Positions 60,135 to 63,064 of a stretch of 63,064 nucleotides of DNA are shown piece after piece. The position numbers and the translations under genes are program-made. Source of the stretch: Acephala macrosclerotiorum (Eukaryota > Ascomycota > Leotiomycetes > Helotiales > Mollisiaceae); the NCBI GenBank assembly GCA_014904845.1, contig MU119502.1, positions 1 through 63,064 on the forward strand. Direction: 5' to 3'. Below the pieces are notes generated by a model that worked only from the letters and a program-made list of their open reading frames with translations, had not been told where the DNA came from and made no database searches. The stretch's first letter is position 1, and each line of letters begins with the position of its first letter.

Positions 60135-61370
60135 ATGAAAGCACTCGGCGTAACCACGTTCGGCAAACCTTCCAACCTCAAAATCCTCACCCTTCCCGAC
60201 CCGACAATAGAAGGACCAGACGACATCATAGTCTCGGTCAAGGCAATCAGCATCAATCCCGCCGATTACTTTCGCATGTCCGGAATAACACGATTCATTG
60301 AACCCCTCACGTTCGTCTTCCCATCGTTCTTCCTCCCTATCTTTCACGTGACCGTCTCACTCTTTGACCTTTTCACTCGATCAACCTGGCTGACGCGAAC
60401 CAGACTCCCATTCACAATAGCAGCCGACTTCTCCGGCACCATCCACTCAGTCGGTTCAAACGTAACCAAGTTCAAAAAAGGCGACTCCGTATATGGATTC
60501 TGCATCCATGTTCATGGTGTTGCTTCTCAACTCCTCCACCTCACACCCCTCACCAGACATTTCATCTCCCACATCCCCCTCACCCCCAATCATGAACCAC
60601 TCACATTCGAATCCGCAGCCGCAATCCCGACAGTAAGCTGTACAGCCATCAACGCACTCTGGCAAGCCGACTGCTTGATCGCCGAAAAAGAGTCTGGGGG
60701 GACCAAGCATGAGGGAGGACTGAAGGACAAGACTGTTTTTGTTATTGCGGGATTAGGAGGAGTAGGAAATATCGCTTTGCAGGTTTTGAAATCATGTTTC
60801 GGAGTCAAGAAGGTCATAACTACCGTCTCCACCTCCAAAATACCCCTTATCACCTCCTTGCTAGGAGAAGGGAAAGTCGATTCGATTGTTGATTACACCA
60901 AAGGCCAGAATGAAGTTGTAGAAACGATAGGAAAGGAGAAAGTGGATTTTCTATTCGATACTGTGGGCCAAGGAATGCCGCTTATTTCGGTCGTGAAAAA
61001 AGGTGGATTAATATTAAGCATTAAGGGAAAATCCTCAACAACGCTGAAAGCCGATATTCCCAACGCACCGTTTTGGATTTGCTGGTTAGTAGATCTGCAT
61101 CTTGCGGTGAATAAATGGAGAACTGGGAGATGGGGAGTGGAGTATGATCACACATACGCAGAATTCAGTGAGAGGTTTGGGGATAAGGTTAGGGAATTGG
61201 TTGAGGAGGGGAAGTTGAAAATGATTGTTGGGAGGGTGGTGGAGTTTGAGAAGGGGGAAGAAGGACAAGGGAGGGGGTTGGAGGAGGTCAAGGCAATACT
61301 TGAGATAGCGGGAAAGGGAAAGGGGGCGGTAGGGAAGATGCTTGTGAAGTTGGATGGATTAGGTGATTGA
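60135..61370 (+). CDS. Zinc-less medium-chain dehydrogenase/reductase (quinone oxidoreductase-like)
   Basis: A single exon of 411 residues. The GroES-like N-terminus is MKALGVTTFGKPSNLKILTL with ISINPADYFR. The core has IAADFSGTIHSVGSNVTKFK and GDSVYGF. The Rossmann NAD(P)H site is VFVIAGLGGVGNIALQVLK, followed by DSIVDYTKGQN and VDFLFDTVGQGMPLI. The zinc ligands of true alcohol dehydrogenases are absent, so it should reduce quinones or enones with NADPH. Residues about 55-90 (FIEPLTFVFPSFFLPIFHVT and on) are an unusual hydrophobic insertion relative to typical members and may form a membrane-associated helix. The C-terminus is Gly/Lys/Glu-rich. It is the last gene before the AT-rich block. 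Confidence 0.85.
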   Translation: MKALGVTTFGKPSNLKILTLPDPTIEGPDDIIVSVKAISINPADYFRMSGITRFIEPLTFVFPSFFLPIFHVTVSLFDLFTRSTWLTRTRLPFTIAADFSGTIHSVGSNVTKFKKGDSVYGFCIHVHGVASQLLHLTPLTRHFISHIPLTPNHEPLTFESAAAIPTVSCTAINALWQADCLIAEKESGGTKHEGGLKDKTVFVIAGLGGVGNIALQVLKSCFGVKKVITTVSTSKIPLITSLLGEGKVDSIVDYTKGQNEVVETIGKEKVDFLFDTVGQGMPLISVVKKGGLILSIKGKSSTTLKADIPNAPFWICWLVDLHLAVNKWRTGRWGVEYDHTYAEFSERFGDKVRELVEEGKLKMIVGRVVEFEKGEEGQGRGLEEVKAILEIAGKGKGAVGKMLVKLDGLGD

Positions 61371-61559
61371 TTTATTTGGTAATCTCAAACGACACTTTTT
61401 CGAATTCGCTTCGAATGTGGTTAGTTAGCATCGCCGCTCTGCTCAAGCGCTATTCACAGCAACCACTACAAGGACATACCCTTTTCTACTAGCTCAGTGC
61501 ATATGCACTCGCTAAAATAAGAATCCTCGCCTTCCGATTAGCTCAAAAAAGGGTACGTA
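61371..61559. other. 3' flank of MDR gene and edge of AT block
   Basis: About 190 bp of normal composition that ends abruptly near 61560-61610. Confidence 0.4.
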
Positions 61560-61755
61560 ATACGCATTTTTACGTCAGAGTTATATTAATTTAAAAAACG
61601 CAAATACGTATTTTTTTATTTATTTAAAATTTATTTAATTTTTTATAAAATTTTAAAATTATATTTATAATTATAAAAATATAAAAAATTTAAAAAAAAA
61701 TTAAAAAAAAAAATTTAAATATAAAATATAAAATAATATTATTAATATTTATATA

Positions 61756-61756
<1 letters not shown>

Positions 61757-61836
<80 letters not shown>
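61757..61836. repeat. (ATT)n microsatellite, about 26 units
   Basis: An uninterrupted trinucleotide run of about 80 bp inside the AT-rich block. Confidence 0.95.
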
Positions 61837-62241
61837 TTAAAATAATAAATAATTTTAAATATTAAAATTTTTTAATTTATATAATATATAATTTTTTTAA
61901 TTAATATTTTGAAATTTATTATATATTAATTTTTATTATTATTTTAAAAAATTAAAATTTATTAAAATTTATTTATTATAAAATTTTATTTAAATTTAAT
62001 TAAAATATAATTAATTTAATAAAAAATGTTAAAATTTTAATTTATATTATAATTATATTTAATAAAAATAATAATTATAATTATTTTTTAAATACGTTTT
62101 TATTTTAAATATTAAAATTAATAATTAATAATTATTTTTTAAATATATTTTTATTTTAAATATTAAAATTATTTTATAATTATATTAATTTTAAATATTT
62201 ATAAAATAAAATATACGTCGAATAAAAAAAAAACTCGTTTA

Positions 62242-62292
62242 TTATTAATTCGTTTAATAAATCGTTTAACGATTTTTTAAACGAATTAATAA
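62242..62292. repeat. 51-bp near-perfect palindrome
   Basis: Arms of 25 nt around a single central base (62267). 24 of 25 pairs match; the only mismatch is 62258 with 62276. It includes ttaattcgtttaa and its complement ttaaacgaattaa. Its CpGs stand out in a block almost without C or G. Confidence 0.85.
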
Positions 62293-63064
62293 CGAACGAA
62301 TTTTTTATTTTTTTATTTAATATATATTTTATTTTATAAATTTTATAAAAACGTTTTTATAAAAAATTATAATAATTTTATTTTATTTTAAATTTTAAAT
62401 TCAAAACTTTTAATTTAAACATTTTATAAATATTTAAAATTAATATAATTATTAAAATAAAATAATAAATTTTTTAATATTTAAAATATAAATATATTTA
62501 TAAAATTTTAAATTATTAAAATTTTTTTTTTTAAAATTTTTATTTTTTATATTAAATTATTATAATTAATTTAATTAATTTAAATTATTTTATATAATAT
62601 ATAATTTTAAAAATTTTAAATTTAATTATTATAAAAAGTAATTTATTAAAAATTATATAATTATAAAATTATTTTAATATTTTAAATAAAAATATATTTA
62701 AAAAATTTTATAATTATTATTTTTATTAAATATAATTATATTTTATTAATTTATATAATAATAAATTAATAAAATCGTTTAAAATTTAAAATTTAATAAT
62801 ATTTAATTAAATTTTATACAATTTGAATTAATTAATAAATTATAATTATAAATGTAATAAAATTAAAATTTTAATATTTTTTAATAAATTAATTAAATTT
62901 AAATAAAATCGTTCATTATAAAAAATATTAATATTATAAATATATATAAAAATTAATATTAATTTTTAAATTAAATAAATAATAATTTTATTAAATTATT
63001 TATTATTTTAATTATTATTTATAAAATTAATTAAATTTTAAAAATATTAATTATTAATTTTTTA

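Larger units (their letters stand above)
61560..63064. repeat. AT-rich, RIP-like block at the right edge
   Basis: Almost only A and T to the end of the window; the rare C and G are mostly CpG. No open frame exceeds a few dozen codons. It has no obvious match to the retroelements at 5-24 kb. It contains the ATT tract and the palindrome listed separately. Confidence 0.8.

Noticed and set aside
1485..61370. Secondary-metabolite gene cluster
   Set aside because: One broken acyltransferase and an MFS gene are present, but there is no core synthase, P450 or dedicated regulator.
61560..63064. Telomere or chromosome end
   Set aside because: No TTAGGG-type repeats; just an AT-rich block cut by the window edge.

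Overview
The window looks like nuclear DNA of a filamentous ascomycete (Pezizomycotina). Genes carry short introns of mostly 44-120 nt with GT...AG ends and ctaac/ctgac-like branch sites. The family content is fungal: HET, MYND-DUF4470, Elongin A, a THO subunit, DAL5-type and FHS-type MFS transporters, GH105 and GH127. The genome is bipartite: gene blocks of normal composition are separated by very AT-rich blocks whose remaining cytosines sit mostly in CpG, the footprint of repeat-induced point mutation (RIP). A leotiomycete is possible but is only a guess.

Layout. 1-1050 is AT-rich and gene-free. 1485-3638 encodes a cytoplasmic GH127 beta-L-arabinofuranosidase. 4121-4740 is the N-terminal half of a decayed HET-domain gene. 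4741-24600 is about 20 kb of RIP-degraded DNA. It holds two copies of one 6.3-kb LTR retrotransposon in opposite orientations (5037-11374 and 14852-21173) and the split arms of an older, related element with its own terminal direct repeats. 24640-25560 is the matching C-terminal half of the HET gene. The simplest reading is one HET gene broken by nested retrotransposons.

25666-30230 is a worn zone. It has an intact FHS-type MFS transporter, a multiply broken HXXXD acyltransferase-like pseudogene and a disrupted Gly/Tyr-rich reading frame. 30233-35614 encodes a 1757-residue ankyrin-repeat protein with a coiled-coil tail, and 36437-37884 a multipass membrane protein. 38216-40211 is a MYND/DUF4470 gene whose six exons keep frame perfectly but contain four in-frame TAG codons. 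After a 2.5-kb spacer with a 7-bp tandem repeat come a DAL5-family transporter (-) and a GH105 unsaturated rhamnogalacturonyl hydrolase (+), divergent from one 619-bp promoter region. They look like a small pectin-fragment uptake and hydrolysis pair.

46963-58678 is dense with conserved genes: NEDD8/Rub1, an Elongin A-like protein, a THO7-like subunit, tubulin cofactor A (with a predicted GC-AG intron), two coiled-coil proteins I do not recognise (525 and 978 residues), and a secreted glycerophosphodiester phosphodiesterase. A zinc-less MDR oxidoreductase (60135-61370) is the last gene before another AT-rich block (from about 61560) with an (ATT)n tract and a 51-bp near-perfect palindrome.

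Exon models were built by eye. Where given, summed exon lengths divide by three and join conserved family motifs. All functions come from family recognition, with no database search.
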